DNA of 64,000 nt, from NCBI RefSeq assembly GCF_014202695.1, contig NZ_JACHHH010000004.1, forward strand, positions 104,622-168,621, in the 5' to 3' direction. Position numbers and translations under genes: made by a program. The stretch is from Oribacterium sinus. GTDB lineage: Bacteria > Bacillota > Clostridia > Lachnospirales > Lachnospiraceae. This document shows positions 16,895-26,177 of this stretch, one piece after another; the first letter of the stretch is position 1; every line of letters begins with the position of its first letter. The notes beneath the pieces were generated by a model that was not told the DNA's origin, made no database searches, and was given only the letters and a program-made list of their open reading frames with translations.

Positions 16895-17683
16895 ATGAAT
16901 CCATACGAAAACAAAAGCTTAAAGACTGAGGGCATAAAGCTACTGCTGCTCTTGCTATTTCCCCTTCTTTTCAGTCTGCAAAGCTACGCTTCTCCCATTA
17001 AAGGAGACAGGAGAACTGCCTTAAGCTTTGGAGAAAATGGAGAATATCTGGATGCGGAGCAATATGCCAAGGATAATCCGGATGTGCTGGAGGCCTACGG
17101 AATGAATCCCTCAGCTTTTTGGAGTCATTACCTGCATTTCGGAATTAAGGAAGGACGGCGTGCTTATGGTCTGGATGCCTCTTCTCCCGAGGCAGTGGCA
17201 AAGCTTAAGGTCTTCACCGTGGCGGAGCAGATTTGCAATGACGCCATGAGCGACAGGGAGAAGGTGAAGGCGGTTCATGACTGGATTATTCAACAGACCA
17301 AGTACGATATTGAGAACCAGAGAAGACGAACTATTCCGGAGGATTCTTACCATATCGAAGGTGTGATGCTGAAGGGCGTTGCAGTGTGCAACGGCTATGT
17401 GGAGGCCTTTGATTATTTTATGGAGGTTCTGGGCATTCCCCATGAGGTTGTGGTAGGAAAGTCCGTTGGCAGAGGCGGTGCAATAGGCAGCCATGCCTGG
17501 AACAGGGTTTGGATTGACGGAAAATGGCTTTCTGTGGATTGTACCTGGGATGATCCGGTGACGGAGGACGGAGAAAATCAGATTATCGACAAATATTTTC
17601 TTCGAACAGAGGAGGAAATTGCCGGCAACCATATCACAGAAAAAATTTTCAAAAATTATCAGAATAGAAAAGTTAAGTTCTAA
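16895..17683 (+). CDS. Secreted transglutaminase-like cysteine protein
   Basis: The 262-residue product has a signal peptide (hydrophobic residues ~13-30, ending SYAS). A short region with EQYAKDNPDVLEAYGMNPSA resembles the modules found in exported Lachnospiraceae proteins. The transglutaminase-like core supplies the triad: Cys in GVAVCNGYVEAF, His in GSHAWNRVWIDG, Asp in VDCTWDDP. Such proteins act as peptidases or cross-linkers at the wall. GAGGAGG lies 6-7 bases before the ATG. The following wall-binding protein on the same strand may be functionally linked. Confidence 0.85.
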   Translation: MNPYENKSLKTEGIKLLLLLLFPLLFSLQSYASPIKGDRRTALSFGENGEYLDAEQYAKDNPDVLEAYGMNPSAFWSHYLHFGIKEGRRAYGLDASSPEAVAKLKVFTVAEQICNDAMSDREKVKAVHDWIIQQTKYDIENQRRRTIPEDSYHIEGVMLKGVAVCNGYVEAFDYFMEVLGIPHEVVVGKSVGRGGAIGSHAWNRVWIDGKWLSVDCTWDDPVTEDGENQIIDKYFLRTEEEIAGNHITEKIFKNYQNRKVKF

Positions 17684-17846
17684 AGTATTTCTGACGAATT
17701 TAATAACATTTTGGAGAAATATTGAGAATGTCGGAGGCTTGTGTTAAGATTTCTCTCGGAAAAGAACTTTTTAAGAAATAATACAAACAAGTGAATTTCT
17801 AAGGAAGAGTACTGAGAAAGTAAGTACGGAAGTAAAGGAGAGAAAG

Positions 17847-18533
17847 ATGAAAAGAATGGGAAGAAAAGGAAGTCTTTTAGCATTGGGATTGGGAGCAGCT
17901 TTACTGGTATCTGCCATTCCCGCAGTGGCGGCTCCATTAAACACGGAAGGAAGCTGGAAGCAGGACGCCGGACAGTGGTCCTTCGTAAAGCCGGACGGAA
18001 GCAAGTATCAGGGTTGGATTTACACTGACGGAAGCTGGTTCTTCTTAAAGGAGGACGGAACTTTATTCTCCGGTTGGCAGAAGAATGATGCCGGAAAATG
18101 GTTCTTTATGAGCACTTTACACGACGGTACCTTCGGAAAGCTTCTTCAGGGCTGGCAGTGGGTAGGAGGATATTCCTACTATTTGCAGGAGGAAGAAGGA
18201 CCTAAGTTCGGAGAGCTTTTGGTTTCCTCCGAGAAGGACGGCTACAAGGTAGATGCTGAGGGACATTGGGTAAATGCTGAGGGCACTCCCGTATATGAGG
18301 CCGGAAAGGGATATCCTTCCGTAGAGCAGAAGCAGAGCACAGAGGCGGCAGCAAGCACCACTCCCACAAAGACCATTATCAGCTTCTCCGGCGGCGGAAG
18401 CGGTTCCGGAACAGGAGGGGCAGGAGGCGCAAGCGGCAAGAAAAATGGCGCTAAGGCCAGCAGCTCCAACCTTCCAAAGCCCGTAGCTTCCGGTTCCAAC
18501 CTGGTAGCCAGCGGTTCCAATATGGGACATTAA
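17847..18533 (+). CDS. Exported cell-wall-binding repeat protein
   Basis: A 228-residue protein with a signal peptide (LALGLGAALLVSAIPAVAAP). It carries three or four choline-binding-type wall repeats with aromatic/Gly pattern: GQWSFVKPDGSKYQGWIYTD, GSWFFLKEDGTLFSGWQ, GKWFFMSTLHDGTFGKLLQGW, YSYYLQEEEG. The C-terminus is a Gly/Ser/Ala low-complexity tail (GGGSGSGTGGAGGASGKKNG) without a sorting signal. There is no catalytic domain, so it probably serves as a wall-attached structural or adhesive protein. GGAGAG ribosome site. Confidence 0.82.
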   Translation: MKRMGRKGSLLALGLGAALLVSAIPAVAAPLNTEGSWKQDAGQWSFVKPDGSKYQGWIYTDGSWFFLKEDGTLFSGWQKNDAGKWFFMSTLHDGTFGKLLQGWQWVGGYSYYLQEEEGPKFGELLVSSEKDGYKVDAEGHWVNAEGTPVYEAGKGYPSVEQKQSTEAAASTTPTKTIISFSGGGSGSGTGGAGGASGKKNGAKASSSNLPKPVASGSNLVASGSNMGH

Positions 18534-18688
18534 AAAAGGTTTTCAGAAGGAAAATTTCCTAGAATAGTAGTTTTTGGAAAGGACAGGGATGTCTTTTCAC
18601 GGGGAGATGGCTCTCATGCAGAAGAGCCCTTGCAAAAGGGGTTTATATCATGGACGATGAGATGCAGAGCATAACATCTCCTCGCATT

Positions 18689-18717
18689 AAAAAAAGAGGC
18701 TATATAGCCTCTTTTTT
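18689..18717. terminator. Bidirectional terminator between convergent genes
   Basis: AAAAAAGAGGCTATATAGCC then TCTTTTTT is a perfect hairpin with A and T runs on both sides. It closes the wall-binding gene from the left and the P-type ATPase gene from the right (stop at 18731). Confidence 0.85.
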
Positions 18718-18730
18718 CGTATGGAAATCG

Positions 18731-21412
18731 TTATGCTTGCTTCCGCATCGTCCTGAAAATCGCCTTTGCAATCTCTACAAAAATGATAATACTGAAGGAA
18801 ATTCCGAAAACGATAGCCCACTGCATAAGGCTTGGAGGAGTCACATCGAAGAACTGATTGATTCCGGGAGTAACAATTACGCCTAAAAGCAGGAAGGCGG
18901 AAAGCAGTGCTGCACCGTTTAAGTAAATATTGTCCAAAGGATTTCCATTGAACAGGGAGCGGAAAACGGACTTTACGTTAAAGGCATGGAAGAGCTGTAA
19001 AAGTCCCAGAGTGGCAAAGGCCATGGTCTCGGAAAGATTTTCCTCATGGAAATACTGTCCTGCCAGCCAATAGATGAACAGGGTCAAGCCTCCCTCTAAA
19101 ATACCCTGATAAAGGATGCTTTCCAGTACACCGTTGGAGAGGAAGCTGGAGCTCTTTTCTCTGGGCTTTCTCTGCATCACATCCGGCTCAGCCTTTTCCA
19201 TTCCTAAAGCAATAGCCGGGAAAACGTCTGTTACCAAGTTAATCCAAAGGATATGTACCGGCTGTAAGATGGTCCAGCCTAAGAGGGTAGCCACAAAGAG
19301 GGTAATCACCTCTCCGAAGTTTGCGGAAAGCAGGTACTGTACCGCCTTTTGAATATTGGAGAAAACCTTTCTTCCTTCTTCAATGGCTACCACAATGGTT
19401 TCAAAGTTATCATCCGCCAGCACCATGTCGGAAGCACCCTTGGAAACTTCCGTTCCGGTGATTCCCATACCCACACCGATATCCGCCTGCTTCAAGGCAG
19501 GGGCATCATTTACCCCGTCTCCGGTCATGGAAACAATCTTTCCGTTCTTCTGCCAAGCTCTTACAATTCGAACCTTATGCTCCGGAGAAACTCTGGCGTA
19601 AACGGAAATCTCGGGAACCTTCTTCTCCAGCTCCTCATCGGACAAAAGCTCCAGCTCGGCACCGGTTAAAACATGTCCACGATTATCCTCTCCCATAGGA
19701 AGAATGCCTAAACGCTCGGCAATGGCCTGGGCGGTTTCTGCATGGTCTCCGGTAATCATTACGGTACGAACGCCGGCACCCTTGGCAACGGAAATCGCTG
19801 CCGCAGCCTCCTTACGCTCCGGGTCAATCATGCCCACAAGACCGGCAAAAATCAGGTTCTGCTCCACATCCTCGGAACGAGGGGAATCAGGCACAGACTT
19901 ACAAATCTGATAAGCTCCTGCCAGAACACGAAGAGCCTCTCTTGCCATTTTGGTATTTTCGGAAAGAATGGATTTTCTATCCTCCTCTGTTAAGGGGCGA
20001 ACTTCTCCATTTTCCACGATGTGACTGCAACGCTGTAAAAGCTGGTCCGGTGCCCCCTTGGTGCAAAGGAGGAATTCCCCGCCCAAGGGATGGAAGGTAC
20101 TCATCAGCTTTCTGGTGGAGTCAAAAGGCAGCTCCTGTACACGGGGGTACTTGCTCTCATTTTCCTGAAGAGGAAAATGCTGATCCAAGGCAAACTGTAC
20201 CATAGCGGTTTCCGTAGGATCGCCAATCAGCTTTCCTTCCGCATCCAGCTTGCTGTCATTTGCCAAAACAAGACTGCGAAGCAGGGGATTATCTACAGAA
20301 ATTACGGCGCTGCGGTCCTGTGATTTTCCGTCAAAATACACTTTCTCAATGGTCATCTGGTTCAGGGTCAGGGTTCCGGTTTTATCGGAGCAGATCACCT
20401 GAGTACCTCCTAGAGTCTCCACCGCCGGAAGAGTACGCACCAGAGCCTTTCTCTCCGCCATAGAACGGGTTCCCAGAGAGAGGATAATGGTGGAAATGGC
20501 AGGTAAGCCCTCGGGAATAGCAGCTACCGCTAGGGAAATGGATACCAGAAGCATATCGGTAATGGCTCTTCCCCGAAGCAGGCCCACCACAAAGGTTACT
20601 GCGGCAATGGCCAAAATCATAATGGTTAAGCTCTTTCCTAAACGGTCCTGATCTCTTTGTAAAGGGGTCTTGGTCTTTTCCGCATGAGCCAGCATATTGG
20701 CGATATGTCCCACCTCCGTATCCATACCGATGGCGGTAACCACGGCCACGGCACGACCGTAGGTCACATTGGTACTGGAGAAAACCATGTTTTTCCGGTC
20801 GCCGATTCCAGCATCCTCTAAAGTAATGGGGGCAATGTCCTTATCCACGGGAACGGATTCGCCGGTAAGAGCCGCTTCCTCCACCTTCAGGGAGTTGGCT
20901 TCTAAGAGACGCATATCTGCAGGAACAATGTCTCCTGCCTCCAAAAGCACGATATCTCCCGGCACCAGCTCATGGGATTTGATGGTTTCCACATTGCCGT
21001 TTCTGCGAACTCTGGCATCCGGAGAAGCCATTTCCTTTAAGGCATCGATAGCCTCCTCCGCCTTTGCCTCCTGAATCACACCCATAATAGCGTTTAAAAC
21101 CACCACCAAAAGGATAATCACCGCATCATGCCATTCATGGCTGGCAAAAAGAGAAACAGCGGCAGCAGCCAAAAGGATGATAATCATAAAATCTTTAAAT
21201 TGCTCTATAAATTTTTCTAATAGAGAAGAATGCTTCTCTACTTCCAGAGCATTACTGCCGTACTCCGCCTGTCTTTTGGCTACCTCGGCAGAGGAAAGTC
21301 CTGTTTCCACCGGACTTTCTACAGCTCTCAGCAGCTGGGCTATCTCCATTTGATAAGCCTTGTCCTGCCATACTTTTCTTGTGCTTTTCTGTTCCATGTT
21401 TTGATCCTTCAT
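18731..21412 (-). CDS. Cation-translocating P-type ATPase (Ca2+/Mn2+ type)
   Basis: An 893-residue P2A-type pump. Motifs in order: LTGESVPV (dephosphorylation), AVAAIPEGLPA (ion-site helix M4), DKTGTLT (phosphorylated Asp), TGDHAETA, and MTGDGVNDAPALKQADIGVG (hinge). M6 carries NLVTDVFPAIALG, close to the Ca2+-site sequence of SERCA-type pumps. Family members export Ca2+; the Mn2+ riboswitch in the leader (21511-21634) points to Mn2+ export here. ATP-binding, phosphorylation and actuator domains are complete. It is transcribed alone and ends at a bidirectional terminator. Confidence 0.93.
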   Translation of the reverse strand: MKDQNMEQKSTRKVWQDKAYQMEIAQLLRAVESPVETGLSSAEVAKRQAEYGSNALEVEKHSSLLEKFIEQFKDFMIIILLAAAAVSLFASHEWHDAVIILLVVVLNAIMGVIQEAKAEEAIDALKEMASPDARVRRNGNVETIKSHELVPGDIVLLEAGDIVPADMRLLEANSLKVEEAALTGESVPVDKDIAPITLEDAGIGDRKNMVFSSTNVTYGRAVAVVTAIGMDTEVGHIANMLAHAEKTKTPLQRDQDRLGKSLTIMILAIAAVTFVVGLLRGRAITDMLLVSISLAVAAIPEGLPAISTIILSLGTRSMAERKALVRTLPAVETLGGTQVICSDKTGTLTLNQMTIEKVYFDGKSQDRSAVISVDNPLLRSLVLANDSKLDAEGKLIGDPTETAMVQFALDQHFPLQENESKYPRVQELPFDSTRKLMSTFHPLGGEFLLCTKGAPDQLLQRCSHIVENGEVRPLTEEDRKSILSENTKMAREALRVLAGAYQICKSVPDSPRSEDVEQNLIFAGLVGMIDPERKEAAAAISVAKGAGVRTVMITGDHAETAQAIAERLGILPMGEDNRGHVLTGAELELLSDEELEKKVPEISVYARVSPEHKVRIVRAWQKNGKIVSMTGDGVNDAPALKQADIGVGMGITGTEVSKGASDMVLADDNFETIVVAIEEGRKVFSNIQKAVQYLLSANFGEVITLFVATLLGWTILQPVHILWINLVTDVFPAIALGMEKAEPDVMQRKPREKSSSFLSNGVLESILYQGILEGGLTLFIYWLAGQYFHEENLSETMAFATLGLLQLFHAFNVKSVFRSLFNGNPLDNIYLNGAALLSAFLLLGVIVTPGINQFFDVTPPSLMQWAIVFGISFSIIIFVEIAKAIFRTMRKQA

Positions 21413-21510
21413 TTTCCTTTACCCTTTCTCCCTAGGTTTTCATAAGAGGCAAGAGTCCGATTGCTTCTAACAATGAGATATCCTGCTGTGAGCCGGCGCT
21501 CTCTATAGAA

Positions 21511-21634
21511 TAAAAAGAGACCTATGCCACTCAGAAAAACTGGGTTGCATAAGTCTCACATTTTCAGTAGATACCAGCAGTCTCCTGCATGCAATGTTGA
21601 TATCCACGAGCTAGGCTCTTGTTACTCCCTTATG
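21511..21634 (-). promoter_or_regulatory. yybP-ykoY manganese riboswitch with expression-platform terminator
   Basis: Read on the minus strand, P1 forms from CATAAG (in CATAAGGGAGTAAC, ending at 21634) and CTTATG (in GTGAGACTTATG, from 21548), bringing together the conserved GGGAGTA and GAGAC loops of this Mn2+-sensing class. The P1 3' strand can instead pair in GAGACTTATGC (21547-21557) with GCATAGGTCTC (21517-21527), followed by TTTTTATT, a terminator. Aptamer formation by Mn2+ would prevent the terminator and switch on the ATPase. Confidence 0.82.
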
Positions 21635-21652
21635 AAATATATAACGGGAGTA

Positions 21653-21681
21653 AGTATAGCGGGAGATTTCAAAAAAAGCAA
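21653..21681 (-). promoter_or_regulatory. Sigma-A promoter of the riboswitch-controlled ATPase
   Basis: On the minus strand TTGCTT (21676-21681), 17 bases, TATACT (21653-21658). Transcription would start at about 21646, just before the aptamer. Confidence 0.6.
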
Positions 21682-21725
21682 GTGAAATTTTAACAATATC
21701 ATTTCACAAAAAAATCACAAAAGAA

Positions 21726-21752
21726 TTAGCACTCATCACTTGACAGTGCTAA
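21726..21752 (+). promoter_or_regulatory. CIRCE operator (HrcA site) before clpB
   Basis: TTAGCACTC-N9-CAGTGCTAA matches the CIRCE inverted repeat (TTAGCACTC-N9-GAGTGCTAA) with one mismatch in the right arm. It covers the -35 box of the clpB promoter, so HrcA binding would block polymerase and heat stress would release it. Confidence 0.9.
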
Positions 21753-21767
21753 CAACGCGTGTATAAT
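21740..21767 (+). promoter_or_regulatory. clpB sigma-A promoter
   Basis: A consensus TTGACA (21740-21745), 16-base spacer and consensus TATAAT (21762-21767). The -35 lies inside the CIRCE element. ATG follows 35 bases after the -10, with GGAGG as ribosome site. Confidence 0.9.
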
Positions 21768-21802
21768 GGAGCTATCTTAAGGAAAATAAAGGAGGTACTC
21801 CT

Positions 21803-24388
21803 ATGAACATTAATCGTTTTACCCAAAAATCCGTTGAAAGTATCAACAACAGCCAAAAGATTGCTATGGACCACGGCAATCAAGCCATTGAACAGCTTCA
21901 CATTTTATATAGTTTGTTAGACATTGAAGACAGCCTGATTGAAAAGCTTCTGGAAAAGATGGAAGTTCCGGTAGAAGACTTTAAGAGAGCGCTGGAAGAG
22001 AAGATTAACAGCCTGCCTAAGGTTTCCGGGGGACAGCAGTATTTTTCCCAGGACGCCAATAAGGTTATGATGAATGCGGAAGACCATGCCAAAGCCATGG
22101 GAGATGAATATGTTTCCGTAGAGCATCTTTTCCTGGCTCTCCTAAAAGATGGAGACAAGAAGATTCAGGAGCTCTTCAAAGAATTTCATATTACCAAGGA
22201 CGGCTTCTTACAGGCTCTGTCCTCCGTTCGAGGCAATCAGAAGGTAGTTACGGACAATCCGGAAGGCACCTATGATTCCTTGAACAAATATGGTTATGAA
22301 ATGGTGGAAAGAGCCAGACAGCAGAAGTTTGACCCCATTATCGGAAGAGATGACGAAATCCGTAACATCATCCGTATCCTTTCCAGAAAGCAGAAGAATA
22401 ATCCCTGCTTAATCGGAGAACCCGGAGTTGGTAAAACCGCTGCGGTGGAGGGACTGGCCCAAAGAATTGCCAAGGAAGACGTGCCGGATTCCTTGAAAAA
22501 GAAGAAGATTTTCGCCCTGGATATGGGTGCATTGATTGCCGGCGCTAAATATAGAGGAGAGTTTGAAGAAAGATTAAAGGCAGTTTTGGATGAGGTGAAG
22601 AAGTCCGAGGGAGAAATCCTTCTCTTCATCGATGAGATCCACAACATTGTAGGAGCCGGAAAAACCGAAGGCTCCATGGATGCCGGAAATCTCTTAAAAC
22701 CCATGCTGGCCAGAGGAGAGCTTCATTGTATCGGAGCCACTACTCTGGATGAATATAGAAAATATATTGAAAAAGACCCGGCTTTGGAAAGACGTTTTCA
22801 GCCTGTCATGGTGGACGAGCCGGATGTGGAAGATACCATTTCCATCCTTCGAGGCATTAAGGAACGTTACGAGGTTTACCACGGAGTAAAGATTACCGAC
22901 TCCGCATTGGTTGCAGCTGCTACCCTTTCCGACCGTTACATTTCCGATAGATTCTTACCGGATAAGGCCATTGACCTTGTGGATGAAGCCTGTGCCATGA
23001 TAAAAACCGAGATGGACTCCATGCCGGAGGAAATGGACGAGATGCAAAGAAGAATTTTGCAGCTCCAGATTGAGGAATTGGCTTTGAAGAAGGAAGAGGA
23101 TCAGCTTTCTAAGGAAAGACTGGCCACCCTGCAGAAGGAGCTTTCCGAGCTTAGGGATCAGTTTAATGTGCAGAAGGCCCAGTGGGAAAATGAAAAGAAC
23201 GCCGTATCCAAGCTTCAGACTCTTCGTGAAAAGAAGAATCAGTTGCAGGCAGAGATAAACATTGCGGTTCAAAAAGGAGAGTATGAGCAGGCTTCGAAGT
23301 TGCAATATCAGGATCTTCCGCAAGTTGAGAAAGAGCTTGTAGAGGCGGAGGAACTTGCACAGTCTAAGGAAGCCCAGGGCTTGGTACACGACAAGGTGAC
23401 AGAGGAAGAAATCGCCAAAATCATCAGCCGTTGGACCGGCATTCCGGTAACCAAGTTAAACGAGTCCGAGCGTTCCAAGGTACTTCATCTGGACGATGAA
23501 ATCCATAAGAGACTGATTGGACAGGAAGAGGCGGTGACCAAGGTTACAGAGGCTATTCTTCGTTCCAAGGCCGGAATCAAAGATCCCACAAAGCCCATTG
23601 GTTCCTTCCTTTTCTTAGGACCTACCGGTGTAGGTAAGACGGAGCTTGCCAAGTCCCTTGCCCAGAACCTCTTTGATGATGAAAATGCCATGGTTCGTAT
23701 CGATATGTCCGAGTACATGGAGAAGTACTCCGTGTCCCGTTTGATTGGTGCGGCTCCCGGCTATGTAGGCTACGAAGAGGGAGGACAGCTGACAGAGGCG
23801 GTTCGGAGAAAGCCCTATGCGGTAGTGCTCTTTGATGAAATCGAGAAAGCCCATCCGGATGTATTCAACATTCTCTTACAGGTACTGGACGACGGACGAA
23901 TCACCGATTCTCAGGGACGGACGGTGGACTTTAAGAACACCATCATTATCCTGACCTCTAATATCGGTGCCCAGACCCTACTGGATGGTATTTCTGAAAA
24001 TGGAGATATTCCGGATGATGTACGGAAGGAAGTTATGGAAGCCCTTCACGGCCATTTCCGTCCGGAGTTCCTGAACCGTTTGGACGAAATCATTCTCTTC
24101 AAACCTTTGGTACAGAAGGATATGGAAAGAATCGCAGACCTTATCCTGAAGGACATCAACAAGCGTTTACAGGAGCGTCGTCTGCATATCCATCTTCATA
24201 AGGAAGCCTTAGACTTCATTTTGGAAAATGCCTATGAGCCCGGCTTCGGTGCAAGACCGCTGAAGCGTTATATGCAAAAGCATGTGGAAACTTTGGTGGC
24301 TAAGGAAATCCTGGAAGACAGGGTAAAAGAAGGTGACAATATAGAAATCCGTTTGCAGGACGGAAAACTAACTGCGGCGGTGGTTTAA
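21803..24388 (+). CDS. clpB: ClpB protein disaggregase
   Basis: An 861-residue AAA+ chaperone. The N domain (1-150) has the two Clp repeats; NBD1 has Walker A GEPGVGKT near residue 205; a long coiled-coil M domain (about 400-525) follows; NBD2 has GPTGVGKT near residue 605 and the hexamer-forming C-terminus with GFGARPLKR. The presence of the M domain and lack of an IGF/L loop for ClpP mark it as ClpB rather than ClpC. It rescues aggregated proteins with DnaK. HrcA control is shown by the CIRCE site. Confidence 0.96.
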   Translation: MNINRFTQKSVESINNSQKIAMDHGNQAIEQLHILYSLLDIEDSLIEKLLEKMEVPVEDFKRALEEKINSLPKVSGGQQYFSQDANKVMMNAEDHAKAMGDEYVSVEHLFLALLKDGDKKIQELFKEFHITKDGFLQALSSVRGNQKVVTDNPEGTYDSLNKYGYEMVERARQQKFDPIIGRDDEIRNIIRILSRKQKNNPCLIGEPGVGKTAAVEGLAQRIAKEDVPDSLKKKKIFALDMGALIAGAKYRGEFEERLKAVLDEVKKSEGEILLFIDEIHNIVGAGKTEGSMDAGNLLKPMLARGELHCIGATTLDEYRKYIEKDPALERRFQPVMVDEPDVEDTISILRGIKERYEVYHGVKITDSALVAAATLSDRYISDRFLPDKAIDLVDEACAMIKTEMDSMPEEMDEMQRRILQLQIEELALKKEEDQLSKERLATLQKELSELRDQFNVQKAQWENEKNAVSKLQTLREKKNQLQAEINIAVQKGEYEQASKLQYQDLPQVEKELVEAEELAQSKEAQGLVHDKVTEEEIAKIISRWTGIPVTKLNESERSKVLHLDDEIHKRLIGQEEAVTKVTEAILRSKAGIKDPTKPIGSFLFLGPTGVGKTELAKSLAQNLFDDENAMVRIDMSEYMEKYSVSRLIGAAPGYVGYEEGGQLTEAVRRKPYAVVLFDEIEKAHPDVFNILLQVLDDGRITDSQGRTVDFKNTIIILTSNIGAQTLLDGISENGDIPDDVRKEVMEALHGHFRPEFLNRLDEIILFKPLVQKDMERIADLILKDINKRLQERRLHIHLHKEALDFILENAYEPGFGARPLKRYMQKHVETLVAKEILEDRVKEGDNIEIRLQDGKLTAAVV

Positions 24389-24433
24389 TAAAGATGGCTT
24401 GCTCTTCATAAGGAAGCGCTTGCATAGAATAAG

Positions 24434-24482
24434 AAAAAAAGATAGCGGAAGGGGATAGTACAGCCCTTTCTGCTATCTTTTT
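24434..24482 (+). terminator. clpB terminator
   Basis: AAAAAAAGATAGCGGAAGGG pairs with CCCTTTCTGCTATC followed by TTTTT. The stem is about 13 bp with one bulge. Confidence 0.8.
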
Positions 24483-24682
24483 GATTATGCGCAGGGTTAG
24501 AGATGCCCCAATCTTTGATTATGCGCAGGTATAGGAATGCCCTAATCTTTGATTATGCGCAGGTATAGGAATGCCCTAATCTTTGATTATGCGCAGGGTT
24601 AGGAATGCCCCAATCCTTGATTATGCGCAGGTATAGAGATGCCCTATTCTTTGATTATACGCAGGTATAGGAATTTTTCTGA
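24479..24682. repeat. 34-bp tandem repeat, six copies
   Basis: Six head-to-tail copies of exact 34-bp period (unit starts 24479, 24513, 24547, 24581, 24615, 24649). The core is TTTGATTATGCGCAGG then TATAGGAATGCCC. There are no spacers, so it is not CRISPR. It starts inside the clpB terminator tail and ends about 120 bp before the DUF4143 ATPase gene. The remaining stretch to 24803 is AT-rich with two short direct repeats (TATAATAAAA.TGTGA). Confidence 0.9.
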
Positions 24683-24803
24683 CAAGCGGTTTAGGTGAAT
24701 CAAATAATTTTGTATTTTTACTTGTAATTTCCACGGATTAAAAATATAATAAAAGTGTGATTTATAAGCACGAAAATATAATAAAAATGTGAGGATTGTT
24801 TTT

Positions 24804-26144
24804 GTGGAACGATTTATCTTAAAAAAATTGCTGGATTGGAAGAATTCTCCCTATCGCAAGCCATTAATCTTGAAAGGCGTACGTCAGGTGGGTAAGACTT
24901 GGATTCTGAAAGAGTTCGGCAGGCGCTATTATGAAAATACAGCTTACTTTAACTTCGACGAAGATGAAGAATATAAGCAATTTTTTGAAACGACTAAGGA
25001 TGTGGATCGGATTCTACAAAACCTTATGCTGGCAAGTGGTCAAAAAATTGTGCCTGAAAAAACCCTTATTATTTTTGATGAGGTACAGGATTGCCCGAAG
25101 GTCATCAACTCCATGAAGTATTTTTGCGAGAACGCACCGCAGTATCACCTTGCCTGCGCCGGTTCTCTGTTGGGTATTGCGCTAGCGAAACCCTCCTCTT
25201 TTCCGGTGGGTAAGGTCAACTTTATGCAGATTGACCCGATGACCTTTAAGGAATTCCTACTTGCCAACGGTGATGAAAATCTGGCACAGTATCTGGAACA
25301 GGTGGACACTCTTGAACCCATCCCTGATGCCTTCTTTAATCCACTGTATGAGAAGCTGAAAATGTACTATGTCACCGGTGGTATGCCGGAGTCGGTATTG
25401 ATGTGGACGGAGGCACGGGATATTTCTGCCATGCAGGAAGCGCTGTCCGGAATCATCGGAGCCTATGAGCGAGATTTTGCAAAACATCCTCATCTCAGTG
25501 AGTTCCCGAAAATCTCAATGATTTGGAAATCTATTCCTTCTCAACTGGCAAAAGAGAATAAGAAGTTCATCTATAAAGTGGTCAAGGAAGGGGCAAGAGC
25601 CCGTGAGTACGAGGATGCCTTGCAATGGCTGGTAGATGCCCGTTTGGTGCATAAAATTTATCGCAGCTCAGCTCCCGGTCTGCCAATTGCAGCTTACGAT
25701 GACTTGTCTGCCTTCAAGATTTATCTGGTGGATGTGGGACTGCTCCGCCGTCTGGCACAGTTGGCTCCCACCGCCTTTGGCGAAGGTAACCGCCTTTTTA
25801 CTGAATTCAAAGGCGCATTAAGTGAAAACTTTGTGTTGCAGACTTTAATTACTCAGTTTGAAGTTATGCCCCGTTATTGGAGCCAAAACAACCCGCCTTA
25901 CGAAGTGGACTTCCTCATTCAGCGGGAGAATGACATCTTTCCCGTGGAGGTCAAATCCGAAACCAACACAAGCAGCAAGAGTATGAAGAAGTTCAAGGAA
26001 CTCTTCCCTGATAAGGTAAAGCTCCGCATCCGTTTCTCATTGGACAATCTGAAACTGGACGACGATGTGCTGAATATCCCGCTATTCATGGCAGATCAGG
26101 CGGATCAATTGATTGGGTTGGCATTGGAAAAGATGGAGCACTGA
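24804..26144 (+). CDS. AAA ATPase with C-terminal DUF4143 domain
   Basis: Walker A GVRQVGKTW lies near residue 27 and Walker B LIIFDEVQDC near residue 92. The C-terminal DUF4143 part has YEVDFLIQREN...PVEVKSET, which resembles a PD-(D/E)XK nuclease core. Such proteins are widespread accessory ATPases of unknown target. The longest frame starts at GTG 24789, but GTGAGG at 24789-24794 is well placed as ribosome site for GTG 24804, giving MERFILKKLLDWKN and 446 residues. It may be co-transcribed with the next two genes. Confidence 0.82.
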   Translation: MERFILKKLLDWKNSPYRKPLILKGVRQVGKTWILKEFGRRYYENTAYFNFDEDEEYKQFFETTKDVDRILQNLMLASGQKIVPEKTLIIFDEVQDCPKVINSMKYFCENAPQYHLACAGSLLGIALAKPSSFPVGKVNFMQIDPMTFKEFLLANGDENLAQYLEQVDTLEPIPDAFFNPLYEKLKMYYVTGGMPESVLMWTEARDISAMQEALSGIIGAYERDFAKHPHLSEFPKISMIWKSIPSQLAKENKKFIYKVVKEGARAREYEDALQWLVDARLVHKIYRSSAPGLPIAAYDDLSAFKIYLVDVGLLRRLAQLAPTAFGEGNRLFTEFKGALSENFVLQTLITQFEVMPRYWSQNNPPYEVDFLIQRENDIFPVEVKSETNTSSKSMKKFKELFPDKVKLRIRFSLDNLKLDDDVLNIPLFMADQADQLIGLALEKMEH

Positions 26145-26177
26145 TTTATATAGCTTACCGGAAGGAAGAAGACAACT

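Noticed and set aside
24479..24682. Regular 34-bp repeats as a CRISPR array
   Set aside because: Units are directly adjacent with no spacers and no cas genes are near.
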